A DNA stretch of 64,000 nt from Antitrichia curtipendula. Lineage: Eukaryota; Streptophyta; Bryopsida; Hypnales; Leucodontaceae. The notes under the pieces are model-generated. The model was not told where the DNA came from. It did not search any database and worked only from the letters and a program-made list of their open reading frames with translations. Made by a program: the position numbers and the translations under genes. Location: contig OX579633.1 of NCBI GenBank assembly GCA_951230915.1, positions 52,652,029-52,716,028 of the forward strand, given 5' to 3'. How positions within the stretch are numbered: position 1 is the first letter of the stretch; each line of letters starts with the position of its first letter. Below, piece after piece: positions 1 through 10,890 of the stretch.

Positions 1-1650
1 GTCAGAAAAATCTCCCAATTGTTAATCCTTAATCTTTTACACTTCATCTTCTGTCTTTCTTCCAAATTGGTCTTTACAGATACTGCCAGCCTTTAGCTTC
101 CGACTTGGATTTGATCACCTCTCAATCTGATTCTTGTCTCCTTCGAAGTTTTACCACCGAACCAGTATTCACCAACCAGGAATCATTCTTTTTGCTTCAC
201 CAATTTGGGACTACCATCTTTTCGTCACAATTCGGCCTCACACAATTCTGACACTTACAGAATCACTCACCAAATTGGTATTACATTTCTTTCACTCGGG
301 GAATGCTTCTTTTTCAGCACTTAATTAACTCTTACACACTTCATAACATAACTTCCCAACTTAGCAGAACACGCAATTCGGTTTACACACCCAACTTGGA
401 AATAATTAAGGATCTCAGTCATACATTCAATCAGACTCCCTAATTGGTTGCAAAATCAGGATTCAATCATTCATAACACATCAACCGGTTTGTGATCTTT
501 TACACTTGTACTTAATCACAACATCATTCAAACAAATATACACATGCATACACACTGCATTCAATTTGCTTTATAATTCCAATTTGATTAATTGCCTTGG
601 TGACAAATCACCGTTACAAAAAATAAATCTCTCCACTAATCATTCTCTCCCAACTTGGAAAACATGATTGTATGCCTACACTGATTCTTATCCGATTTGA
701 TTCCTCTCGAACTCACAATCAAGAGACTAAATTCTCTGACTACATATTTCCGATTAGGCTCTATTACTTCCTCAGTTTCTCCCTCCACTTCACCAATTCG
801 GACTCTGCAACTAATTCTCAGACGAATCAACTTGGTTATACATCGACATCCACTGCTCCGGTGCTGACCGATTTCCGATTCGGTTCACTTACTTGAGACT
901 CAAATCTTCATCTTCACTTAGACACACACACAGATTCAAACACTTCGAATAAATTTCCCTCACACCTCTAGACTTCCTCCTCACTCACTCCGATTTGGAT
1001 CACCCTTGCGATACTGCAAATCGATAGTCCGACTTGGACACACACACAATCAAACACTCAACTACCTGGATCACCCTTGTAATACTGCAGGCACACTCAC
1101 GGTTCTCACAACCAAACACTTCATTCCACACACATACATCATTCAGACAACTTGGAAAACCAAAATTACGAACCAAAAACACAGTCAAAAGCTGGGACAC
1201 ACACTGACATTCCAAAAACAGCGGGTAAAAAACTAAATTGGCCATGCTCCTCCTTAAAACTCCAAATTGGATAGTTACTCCAACTTGAGAGAACCACTAA
1301 CTGCCTTGGCTGGCTCCGCAAACTGTCAACTGCCTTGCCCCAACTCGGCTCAATCCCCCAACCAACTGCCCAATCGGACCACTCCTCATTCACCGAGTCG
1401 GAACCATACAGACATCAGACCCCTACTTGTCTTCACTAACCCCTACCACACTAAAATAACTCCCCACTTGAAACTTCAACTCCTGGATTCACTCCGACTT
1501 GGACCCATCCCTGGACATTTCCCATTTGGAATTTCTCACATACAACTCAAGGAATCAATCCATAATTGACATTCCCAATTGGCCAACTTGACTCCAAATC
1601 AAATTCTAACTCACAAAAAACACCAAATTGGTAAACAAACATCTCAAAAT
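1..1650. repeat. Gene-free field of CCRA-YGG near-palindromes
   Basis: No convincing gene. The + strand is pyrimidine and CA rich and carries dozens of 9-bp near-palindromes of the form CCRA(A/C/T)T(T/C)GG. Examples are CCAAATTGG at 62-70 and 270-278, CCGACTTGG at 100-108, CCAATTTGG at 200-208 and CCAACTTGG near 391. They recur roughly every 25-60 bp up to about 1,640. A short unit ending in ATACTGCA is duplicated near 1,000 and 1,065. The open frames here have no family resemblance and overlap on both strands, so I do not call them genes. It could be a degenerate satellite or a dense array of protein-binding sites. Confidence 0.5.
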
Positions 1651-3668
1651 TATTACAAACACAATGAAAAATCCGCAAAAAGCTACATAAAAACTTAAAA
1701 TTAAAAGCCAATTAGGTTATCTACACCCATCCCCAATGTTGTGAGCTATCCAATATTGGTCAGAATAAATAATAAATTTTAAAGTTTTAAATTTTAAAAA
1801 ATTTAAATATTTTATTTTTATCCAACATGGTAGTCTCCCAGCCACATCAGCTTGCTATTGTGACTGAGTTTTCACAGTTTGGGAACTCGGGGGAACTCAC
1901 AACCCTCTGTACTAGCTAAATTTCATCTAACGAGAGCAATATCCTTGAGAACTTCCCTTCTACTAGTTGAACGTAGTCTATAGAATTGTAGAAGGGTTCT
2001 TGTGATGTAATATCTTCATTTTTTTTTAAAGTTTTCAACAATGCCAACAATGCTAGCATGTGAGCATGGATGTGCGAATAGATGAGCTTTGTGTATAATG
2101 TATAAGTAGATATCCTACAAACATTGAAGGTGCTTATAACATAAACACCTAAAATATAAGTATCTATAATAGAGGTATCTTATAATCATGAAAGGATTCT
2201 ATAATATAAACACCTATAATATAAGTATATAGTCTTCTAAACTCATGCGCTTATGATCCTTGGCTCACATAATAGCAACCCTCCTACATAAAGTAATTCA
2301 AAACCTTAAACAAAAAGTATAAAGCACCAAGTGACCAAGGGGGCCTTGTTACTCAAGAATAAGGAAAAATCACTTTTTCAATATACTTCAATGTATTTCA
2401 TCCGTTTTTCCAAGCTCCCGCAATATGTTTTTGCAAGTATTCATAATTCACCCCGTCAATGCCAACACCTTTGGGGATTAACTTCTAAAGGTTTGCACAT
2501 CTCCAAATTGGATGCGCATTAGTCAACCTTGATTGGAACTTTTATAATAATTATTTTTTATATTTGATTTAAACTAATCAAATGAAACCTAACAAATTTT
2601 GTATTTATTCCATTCAAAAAATTTAAAAATTTAAAGAAATGTTGCAATTGAAAGCTCTATATGTTTATATGTTAGAATCCAAATTACACAATATAGTGTG
2701 TAATTCATCCTTTTCTTTTTAATTATTTTTGAAATTATAATTACATAATTATATCTTTCATTATACTTCATTTGCGATAAAAATTTCAAATTTTTCTAAT
2801 AAATATTATAATGGATATAATTTTGTATTCATTTATTACTTAATTTACTTTAAGAGATATAATAATTTGAATATCCAATTAATGTTTTTGGAAATAAAAT
2901 AAAACCAATAGAAAATACACTTTTTCATAAGCAAACAAATATCAAAATTTTATAAATCAATTATATAAATGGATAAATTTAGCTTAATAGTGACATTGAT
3001 TTTGACTTTAAAATCATTATTTTAAAAGTTTTGGAAGTAAAATATAAAATAATTTATTGATTAACTCCCCAAAGATATGAAATTTTTTAAGCATGTAGCA
3101 AACTTGTTTACAAAAAAGAATCAAAAGAAGCACACCATTTTGGATATTTTTTCGTAGAAAAGTGAGCTTGTAAAGTGCATCTACCCTATTTTTTGAAGTG
3201 CCAAAAAAATGATTTCATTGAATTTAAATGCTTAAGTGTTGCAATTTACCCAATGGAAATTTCTGAAATTTTACCGCATATTCTCAATTCAGCATACTAC
3301 AAGATCCTATGTTTACATATGCCCAAAATTATTTTTTTTCAAAAATGTATACTTGTAGTAGAAATGACAGTTTTGGAGTATTTTTGGTGAAAACATAGCC
3401 AAAGAACTTAAAGGGTTAATCTTCACACCAATCTCTATTATTACTTGTATCTATTAAGAATTTATTTATTTATTTGTTATATTTATTCACTTATTTTTAC
3501 TTTTTGCTACAAAAATTATGACAATTAGAATTTATTACAAAAATAAATAATTAAAGTGATAAACAATCCATAATATCACTTACTAATCAAAATTATAAAT
3601 ATTGATATTTCAACACAATTTAAAAGGCTAAATTTAGTTCATAATCATTTCACAATGGATCTAGTCCA
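1651..3668. repeat. AT-rich intergenic DNA with a decayed TTAA-element end
   Basis: Very AT-rich with no supported gene. The part at about 3,120-3,415 resembles the right half of the element at 3,673-4,237. It has a matching stretch reading AGATCCTA, a matching 'gacagttttggagtattttt' block, and the same kind of right end (CTTAAAGGGTTAA near 3,405-3,415). I read it as a more decayed member of the same dispersed family. The left end was not found. Confidence 0.4.
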
Positions 3669-3672
3669 TTAA

Positions 3673-4237
3673 CCTCTAAAACCGCGCTTGTCCCCTCGGG
3701 GGACAATTTGGGTCCGGGTAGGTTCCTATTGTCTCAATTGAAGTTAATTTTTTTGAGGTTGTGTAGCTTTGCAAGAGCTTTGTGGATATGTAATTTTTGT
3801 TTCAATCGGATGCCGAATGAAAAAGTTATGGCACAATGAGCAAGAAATGGAGATTGGCGGGCAGCCCCCCAAAAATTACAAAAAGTCAAAATAATTTTTT
3901 TGAATTTTTTTCCTAAACGATTATGTTCTTACCTATACATGAAGCTTTGATTCATTCTATTTGGACTAGAGATGACAAAGTTATGGACAATCTTAGTTTT
4001 CGGGCAATTTAAGCATCTTCTTGAAAAAAACTTTGTGTTCAACTTTGAATGCTAATATCTTCCAATCCGTACGGTGAAATTTGATGAAATTTTTATTACA
4101 TTATCTCAGACAAGTTAAGTACAAGATCCTACGGTTAAATTCCCTAAAAAACAAAAAAATTGGTTTCCTTAAGTGAATACAACAGAAGTGGTAGTTTTGA
4201 GTGTTTTTTGGCAGAAAACACCCTCGAGGCTTTAGGG
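3673..4237. mobile_element. TTAA-flanked MITE-like element (family X)
   Basis: Flanked by TTAA at 3,669-3,672 and 4,238-4,241. The ends read CCTCTAAAACC on the left and, reverse-complemented, CCCTAAAGCC on the right, so the terminal repeats are weak. TTAA target duplications with CCC-starting ends are the hallmark of piggyBac-type elements (family knowledge). Internal blocks recur in the other AT-rich regions: the 'ggactagagatga' block near 3,964 matches about 47,640 and roughly 22,570, and the GCACAATGAGC block near 3,832 matches about 50,130. No transposase is present, so it would be non-autonomous. Confidence 0.45.
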
Positions 4238-4241
4238 TTAA

Positions 4242-4895
4242 GGTAGTCTGCTCTAAAACTAACTGTCTTCCTCAAATTGACCCTATAAAAAGCTACTTAA
4301 TGGATATGAGGTGGTCCATAAATGAACCGCTTTAGCCATTGATTGATATGAGAAAAAAAATATTCTTTATTGCAAGAGCCAATCATTGGCCTTGATTTTC
4401 TCAAATCACTTTAGAAGTTGCAAGTGGATGCATTTTGGAAAACCTAGGGTCACAAATAGAACCCTACAATAGAAATCTTTGAAAATTCATTATTAATCCA
4501 AAAAAAATTCAGAAAAATGAAACCACTTGTGTTACATTTAGCATCTAATTTTCTTTCTTTGAAAAATAATTTAAAAATATTTTTGTTCATGCAAACCTAT
4601 AAAATAGGTGGACTTGCCCTTAAATGGGTCTAGGGAGGATTGACCCCTGTATTGCCCCGTATTTTACCACTGCAGAAAACACTAAAATCTTTTATTTGTC
4701 GCATATGATAAATTTTTCAAATTCTGAATTCATATTTGAAATCAGAGGCCCCAAATTAGTTGGAAGGTGTGATGAAATAAAAAATTTAAGCGGCACAAAT
4801 TAGGGGGCAATTTTTACATTTACCCTTTGACGGGGCAATACAGGGGTCAATCCTCCCTGGCCCTTAATAAATGGCCGCTTTTAGAGCATACTACC
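4242..4895. mobile_element. TTAA-flanked MITE (family Y) inserted at the end of X
   Basis: Terminal inverted repeats GGTAGTCTGCTCTAAAA (left) and GGTAGTATGCTCTAAAA (right, reverse complement) match at 16 of 17 positions. TTAA lies on both sides (4,238-4,241 and 4,896-4,899). A second GGGTTAA follows at 4,900-4,906, which suggests insertion at a TTAA inside the terminus of X. No coding capacity. It is itself interrupted by another palindromic element at 4,632-4,858. Confidence 0.55.
4632..4858. mobile_element. MITE with 29-bp perfect terminal inverted repeats (family Z)
   Basis: The left end at 4,632-4,660 begins AGGGAGGATTGACCCCTGTA. The right end at 4,830-4,858 is its exact reverse complement over 29 bases. 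The interior is AT-rich and non-coding. The flanks carry similar strings (GCCCTTAAATGG and GCCCTTAATAAATGG), possibly an imperfect target duplication. The element sits inside family Y, giving three nested or adjacent small elements within 1.25 kb. Confidence 0.6.
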
Positions 4896-5207
4896 TTAAG
4901 GGTTAAAAGCGTTAATTGGACAAGCTCATGACCCGTCATCGTCCATGCCTCGACGAACGAACAGAACACTCCACGCGGACGAAATGCGATTTTCGTCAAC
5001 AGGGTGACGAACGAGGCTTGCCGACATTCTCTCCCGTCGGTAGGGCTGCTTCTTCGATCTCTGGCCTCGTCTTCATCGCGAACTTTATTGCAATCTTCCT
5101 CACTGCCGCAGCCATTGACTTCCATATTGCTTGTAGAATTTTTTTTTCTAGTTCTTGCGCGAGGAGAGATTTCGCCTGCAAGCTGGGAACTCATCCCTGT
5201 TCCAAGC

Positions 5208-8200
5208 ATGAAGCGCCCACGCTCCTCCAATCTCGAGGTCTGTACTTCGTCTCTCCCATTGCTATCCTCCACTAGTAATTGTCTGCATATATTGGTTTAC
5301 GCTTCGCGCGGGTGCTAGAAGAGTTTCGCGATCGCCGTAGGAATTTCGAGAATGGAGAATGTATGTCGCTTCATTTGCTCATTAGAATCTAAATCAGGAG
5401 AATTCGCAACTCAATGCACTTCTCGACGTTTTTCGATCGGTTTGGGGAGGTTTCGGATTGGTTGGTAGGTTGTGCTGAAGAATTTGCGAATGTTGCATAT
5501 TAGAATTGGCTTCTGAGTGGAAGGGATGGCTGTCTGCTCTATTGCATATTCTCACGAGGCTGTTTTCTTTTCTGTTCTTTTTAAGCACGAAGTCATGGGA
5601 GTAATCCTGTTAATTGCCGTTGCTTTCTGTTTTTTTCAATTTTCTTTGAAGGTCTACGTGTTTTCAGCCTGAATTCTTGTTGGACCACCCGGGACTTTAG
5701 CCACCTCAGGGTTCAGGTTTAATTGGATGATCACTAGAATGAAAGGCCATCCAGGTGCACCTCTCGGTGTCTTGTCTCGTAAGGGGTGTTTCCTGTTGTT
5801 CCAGACGATGGACTCCTAAGTGTAGGAGAACGGGTGGCGGGCACGCCCTGTGTATGTTTTATGTTGTAGACGGTTTAGACGTGTGCATTTCAGGGAATGA
5901 TATCATTGAGCAGCAATCGTCGTTTGTGAGTACATTGTTGGAAGTAGCTTGGTTGACTTCCTTTCTCATTTTAATTCTACCGGAGTACTAATGCCATTTT
6001 CTGGATTGTTGAGAGGGCTCAGCCTTGGTAGTTTACCTTTGCTCGGGATACTAGGGTTTTGCTGGAAGAGCTTCGGCCTGTAGAGGCTTTGTGGAGGATG
6101 TTTTCAAACCATTTATGCAAGTTCTCCGAATAGTTACGGTCCTCCAGGTTAGAGAGAGTATGAGATTGTTTTGCTCTCAAGTCTGCGCTTCTACATGAAG
6201 CTTGTGTGCATGGTACTTGTAATTCCTTTTGAGAGCGATGCCGGTTTTTTTTTCTCATTCTTATGTCATGTGATTTGGATGACCAGTTGGACGACGAGGA
6301 TGAAGGTGACGAGTTCAAACCTCTTTTCGATTATAGCGAAACACTGGGTCCAGCTCCAGCAGTGGGTCCAGCTCCAACACTTTTAAGTGGTTAGTCCATG
6401 CTATTCTGTTCTGTGCTTATTTGTTAACCCTTAAACGACGAGCTCATCATCGTGGAAATCCTCAGCGTCGTTTATGGGTTAATGCTGTCAATGGATTGCA
6501 TCTGAAGGGCGTGCTTTCTTCTTTCTTTTGGTATAATTTGATATCTTCCTTGAGGTGTCCGAAATGATTTATTTCAACTCCTATATATATGTCTATAGGA
6601 AGCAGACACGATTGGTCATTTGGGCTCTTTGGGGTTAATGATCTTGGTTGGGGAACTGACATCGATGACATAATCATCAATCGCAACAATCTGTGCGGTG
6701 GTTGAGCCTTCTTTTTTCTTTTATATCTACTTTTGCTGCTGGTTTGGAAACAGATGACATTGATAAAGAGGACACTGTAATCACATCAGGACCACCCCGG
6801 CTCAGGCCCAAAGTTTCACCAGCTAAGGTTTGTAGATGGATTCTTTTCTTGCCCAACCAGGGATAGGCTTGGATTGGGTTTTAATTTTATGCTAGAGACG
6901 TACTTGGCTGTGTTCTGTATTGAGTACTGTGACTTTGATATTTGGTTTCCTTTTTGATATGATAAACCGTCCCTTGCGTGAAAGAATCCGCATGCCCGCG
7001 TCCTTAGTTCTTACAAGAAATAAGGTTGTGATGAGTTCGGGCATTAAGTATTGTGAATGTGCGAATTCCAAGTATTCTTGAACCTTGTCCACTGCTTAGG
7101 GTTTAAACGTGATTTCAAGATTGGCCATGATTAGGAACCACCGATCCCAATGCCTCAGAAGGATCCAGCCCCGCCAATTATCTTGGAAGATGATGATGAT
7201 GATGATGATGATGAGAGCTGGATGAAGCCTGCGCCTGGCAAATTGCCTTCGATTCTGCCTGGGTTTAAACATCCCTCTTTACAAGCACTAAGGTGTTCAT
7301 TCTGAGTTTAATATCTCTGTTTGGCTAAAGTATCTAAGCTAGACTTTTATTTTACAACAAATATATGTCCTCTCCACCAGCGAGGGGCTCGTCAGTTGGA
7401 ATGATATTATATACCTGTGAATTCAGACACTCATTGCATTCATTGAACCTGTATTTAGGTTAAACAGAGAGGAGTTAATGCTGTTGCGAGAAAGTTCTAC
7501 ACCAGAGGCAATAACAAGAGTTGAAGATCAGGCCAGGATGCAAGCTCCGAAACGTCCAGAGGTGGTTCAGTCACCGTTGGTGTTAAATACTCCTAACAGT
7601 TCGAAGGCTCATGGGAAGTCACCTTTGATTGAAGCTGAAGAGAAGGAGAAAATACTGATTAATGTACAAAGCAGAGATGGGGATATTCAACCTATTCGGA
7701 TATTCACGGTACTCAAATGCATCCCTTCTTTCATAATCACGTATTGATGATATTATTACTTGGTATTATTACTTGTCATTTTATTCTGTAGTCAATCTGA
7801 CAGACACCCTCACAACTTAAGCTGATTCTGATTCCCTGCAGTATATCCTTTCATCGAACATATCTAGACTTACTTCCTTTCAAAGAATGACGGTGATTGT
7901 TTAAGAACGTTATGGTAGACTTTTGAAGCACTAGAATTCCCGTGATTTCTCATTTCCTAATTAAATACTGCTGTTGTTTTATCCGTTACTTTTATTACAA
8001 ATGCATTCAATTCATGTATACATGCATTAGCTGTGGATGAAAGAATTCTGATTGCTGGATGACTCACTTGGATTCTTCTTGTGATGCAATTGATGAACAG
8101 ACCGACAAATTTAAAAAGCTATTTAGGGTGTATGCGGAAGTGTGCAATATTTCCCTCGCAAATCTGAGCTTTCGTTTTGATGGAGAACTGCTCGATCCCA

Positions 8201-8265
8201 ACAGCACACCCAAGTATCATGCCATGGAGGATACTGAGTTTATTAAAGTGTACAATATGATTTGA
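5208..8265 (+). CDS. Rad60-SLD / SUMO-like domain protein (NFATC2IP-like)
   Basis: I join six exons: 5,208-5,237, 6,287-6,389, 6,754-6,827, 7,159-7,292, 7,459-7,708 and 8,101-8,265. All have GT-AG borders and phases that match, giving 251 residues and a TGA stop. The N-terminus is short and basic, followed by acidic stretches (LDDEDEGDEFKPLFDYSE, then a run of eight D). The C-terminal ~75 residues form a ubiquitin-like fold of the Rad60-SLD type, with TDKFKKLFRVYAEVC and FDGELLDPNSTP and a closing FIKVYNMI. Family members act in SUMO-dependent genome stability. The single C-terminal SLD and total size match the plant members. The first exon (30 nt) is the least certain, but its phase fits. 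A 51-bp TTAA element sits in the second intron. Confidence 0.8.
6428..6478. mobile_element. 51-bp minimal TTAA-flanked inverted-repeat element
   Basis: TTAA at 6,424-6,427 and 6,479-6,482 flank a 51-bp insert. Its ends are CCCTTAAACGACG (left) and CCCATAAACGACG (right, reverse complement), 12 of 13 matching. The centre is itself partly palindromic (GAGCTCATCATCG). It lies in an intron of the SUMO-like gene. The ends belong to the same CCCTTAAACG-type set as the 388-bp element at 32,216. It may be an internally deleted derivative. Confidence 0.5.
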
Positions 8266-9151
8266 GCCAGACTCTCAATTTGTATAATATTTAGGTGGAG
8301 GGGTTTTATATCTGCTTTGAGCAGGCCAGGAATTACTGTGATTCAAGTTCTTTTGCATTCAAGAGTTCTTTATTCATCAAAGGTTAGTTAAACGAATTTT
8401 CTCAGCTAAGGGGGAGTTTTCAGAGTTACAAATAGCCCCTTTGAAGCAATTGTAAATGCTCTTGATACGTTGACATTACATTTTTGGAAATTTGATACGA
8501 TGAACTCGATTTGTGGAGAGCCCATAATTTGGGAGTTTTACTCTCCTAGGAATTTATGTTAGCTCCAGGATTTCCTCATTACTTACTGTTTCGTTCAACC
8601 CATTGTCCTACCCAGTTGAGGCGATCTTGCAGGACCTTCAGTTCTTTGAATTCTCTTGTAAGTTGGGCACACTGGCAGACTAAAGTGGGATCCAGACTAT
8701 TTATTTTTTAATTAGACTTCAGACTACGTGAAATATGATTAAGAAGTTGATGCCCAAACAAACCTGAAATAATAGTTTTTGTTAAGTACTGCAAAATTTC
8801 CATTTGTATACTGAGTAGGTTTACATGGTCAAGTCCCCATCTTGTGTATAAGCGGGTTGTGTTTCATAATTCGCACTGCAAATGGAATTTCTCTTTATAA
8901 ATTTCTTAATTTTTCATGCACGGTAAGCAACTCGGCCATGGTGTACACAATATTTGTCATTTAGTTTGTTTCAATGGGCAATTGCTGCTAGTGATCAACA
9001 CGAGCTTCCATTTTGTGAAAGATAAATTGTACATAATGTAGGGTATTCAAAAGTGGCAGAAACAAAGTTTTGTTCATGTATTTCTAGAATTGATGCATTG
9101 ATATCTCAATTATGGGACTAATTCAGTGACCTGGAGCCCAGCGAAACTACC
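8266..9151. other. Intergenic region between convergent genes
   Basis: Holds the 3' region of the SUMO-like gene and the 3' flank of the minus-strand coiled-coil gene. AT-rich, with no open frame that resembles a gene. I see no repeat or RNA gene in it. Confidence 0.4.
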
Positions 9152-9673
9152 TCAGTGAAATCTAAAAAAGAGAATGCCCACTTGATTTTGAAGGTCATCC
9201 AATTGCATAGCTTGCTGATTTTGCGTCTTCTTTTGCTCATCCAACCGTAGACCATAGATGGCACAAAGATCTTCAAGAGCTACAATCCGTTTCATAGCAA
9301 GCTCATGGTGCACCAAAATCTTCTCGTCAAATTCAGTCCGCAGTCGAGTTTCCATTTCAGCCATGTCCACCTAGGACATGAACACTCATTGAATATAATT
9401 AGCCATCCTAAATCTTGTAGTCTTGGTCATAGACTCAAGTAGGGTGGTCACTACATAAACGACTTCAAAAAGGGTACTATACTTCGCGGATAAAATTTAA
9501 TTTCTTACCTGAATTTTGGCAGTGGTAGCAAACAAGGCGTCCAGTTTGGAAGCAACATAAGCGCCATTCTCAGTTAACTTTAGATGGGTCTCCGTAGGAG
9601 GGGGTGGTCCTTCACTTGCTGGCGGCTTCGGTTCTCCTCCTTCTCCCTCTACTTCCTCTTCCTCCTCTGCCAT
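9152..9673 (-). CDS. Small acidic coiled-coil protein, function unknown
   Basis: Two exons, 9,673-9,509 and 9,370-9,152, with a clean CAG|GTAAG donor and CCTAG acceptor, encode 127 residues ending in TGA. The N-terminal ~30 residues are acidic and proline rich (MAEEEEEVEGEGGEPKPPAS). From about residue 56 to the end the protein is predicted helical by eye, with heptad-like spacing of L, I, M and V (METRLRTEFDEKILVHHELA and so on), so a coiled coil is likely. No catalytic motif. I do not recognise the family. It lies convergent to the SUMO-like gene and upstream of ARPC2 in the same orientation. Confidence 0.65.
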
Positions 9674-10890
9674 AACTCAGTAATCTTGTTGCTCCTGTTG
9701 CTGAAGCTCAATAGTCTTGCTGACTCGAAGCACCTTCTAATTCCTAGACTTAACTGATCAGAATGTTAGCCTTCTACATTCTTCATCTGCTTGGCATATC
9801 TTTCTCAATTCCACTGGCGGTGTCACAGCGTCTGAATTCTCCAGCGATATTTTGCTGATGCTTTCTGAAATTTGGACCCGTGCAATTCCAAGTCAAAATC
9901 CGTCACCAAAATACTTGCCCGTGAATACAGTTTTCGAGTCCCAAAATAGAATAGCCTCTGTTTTGGATCTAAAATACTTGTCCCTACAAGGGAGTCTCGG
10001 AACTAAATCGCCACTATTTTTGGAACCCAAAGCTTGCACTCTGGTACTCCCCAGCTCTTTTACTTCTTCATCGATCGAATAGATCAGTTCCTCTGCCTAT
10101 GACCAACATTGAATTCTGATGAATATGCCAAACGCTCACGTTGCCTCAGCACTTATTGCACCATTCTCGCCAAGCTTGGACTCGAGAACAGTTGTCACTG
10201 CAGAGAAATTAGCGTTGACCAAGTACAATAAAAAAAGCATCGAAAGAACGATCACAGCAATTAAAGTATCATCACGGAAGTACTAGAGTGGAGAGGTGAA
10301 AGGTTAGAAAGGTGGTCCTGAGAGGTTGTCAAGGGCCTCATAAACCATAATGGGTTCAACTTATTGTTCCGAAAATCTCGAAACACCACGAAAGGGCAAG
10401 GCTCCGACAATTAAACTTCAAAGCACATGCTATATATGGCCGAGTGCAAACTGAAAGTTGTAGCATTATTGGTGTCTCCATGAATCTTTGACAGCATTCA
10501 AGAGATATGTCCTTACATTCCTATTGATAATCCAAGTTCACACTCCAAACTGATGAACCAAATGAGAAGCTCAACTTGCAGTCAGAAAATTGGATGTTAC
10601 AATGGCTTTCCACATCCAAATAGACGGGACATGATGTACCACTTCTAGAATTACATATGATAATAGGGTTGGCAGATACCACCCTCATCCTAGGTTCATG
10701 AGCTTATCAAAATTTCGTTCGTGAAATGATGGCATCCGCAGCTGCTTGGCCTTCGAAATCTCAAATGTTGAAGAATCGCACAAAACCCATCATAACTAGG
10801 GATCTTCGGTTCTTAACTAGTTCATATATGTATCAAGGGACATCCACTCGGATAACGACCACATAATCTGCTCACACAGAATGACCTCGT
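9674..10890. other. Intergenic region, nothing recognised
   Basis: Contains the presumed promoter of the coiled-coil gene and the 3' region of ARPC2. Open frames here are short and without family resemblance. No repeat structure noticed. Confidence 0.4.
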
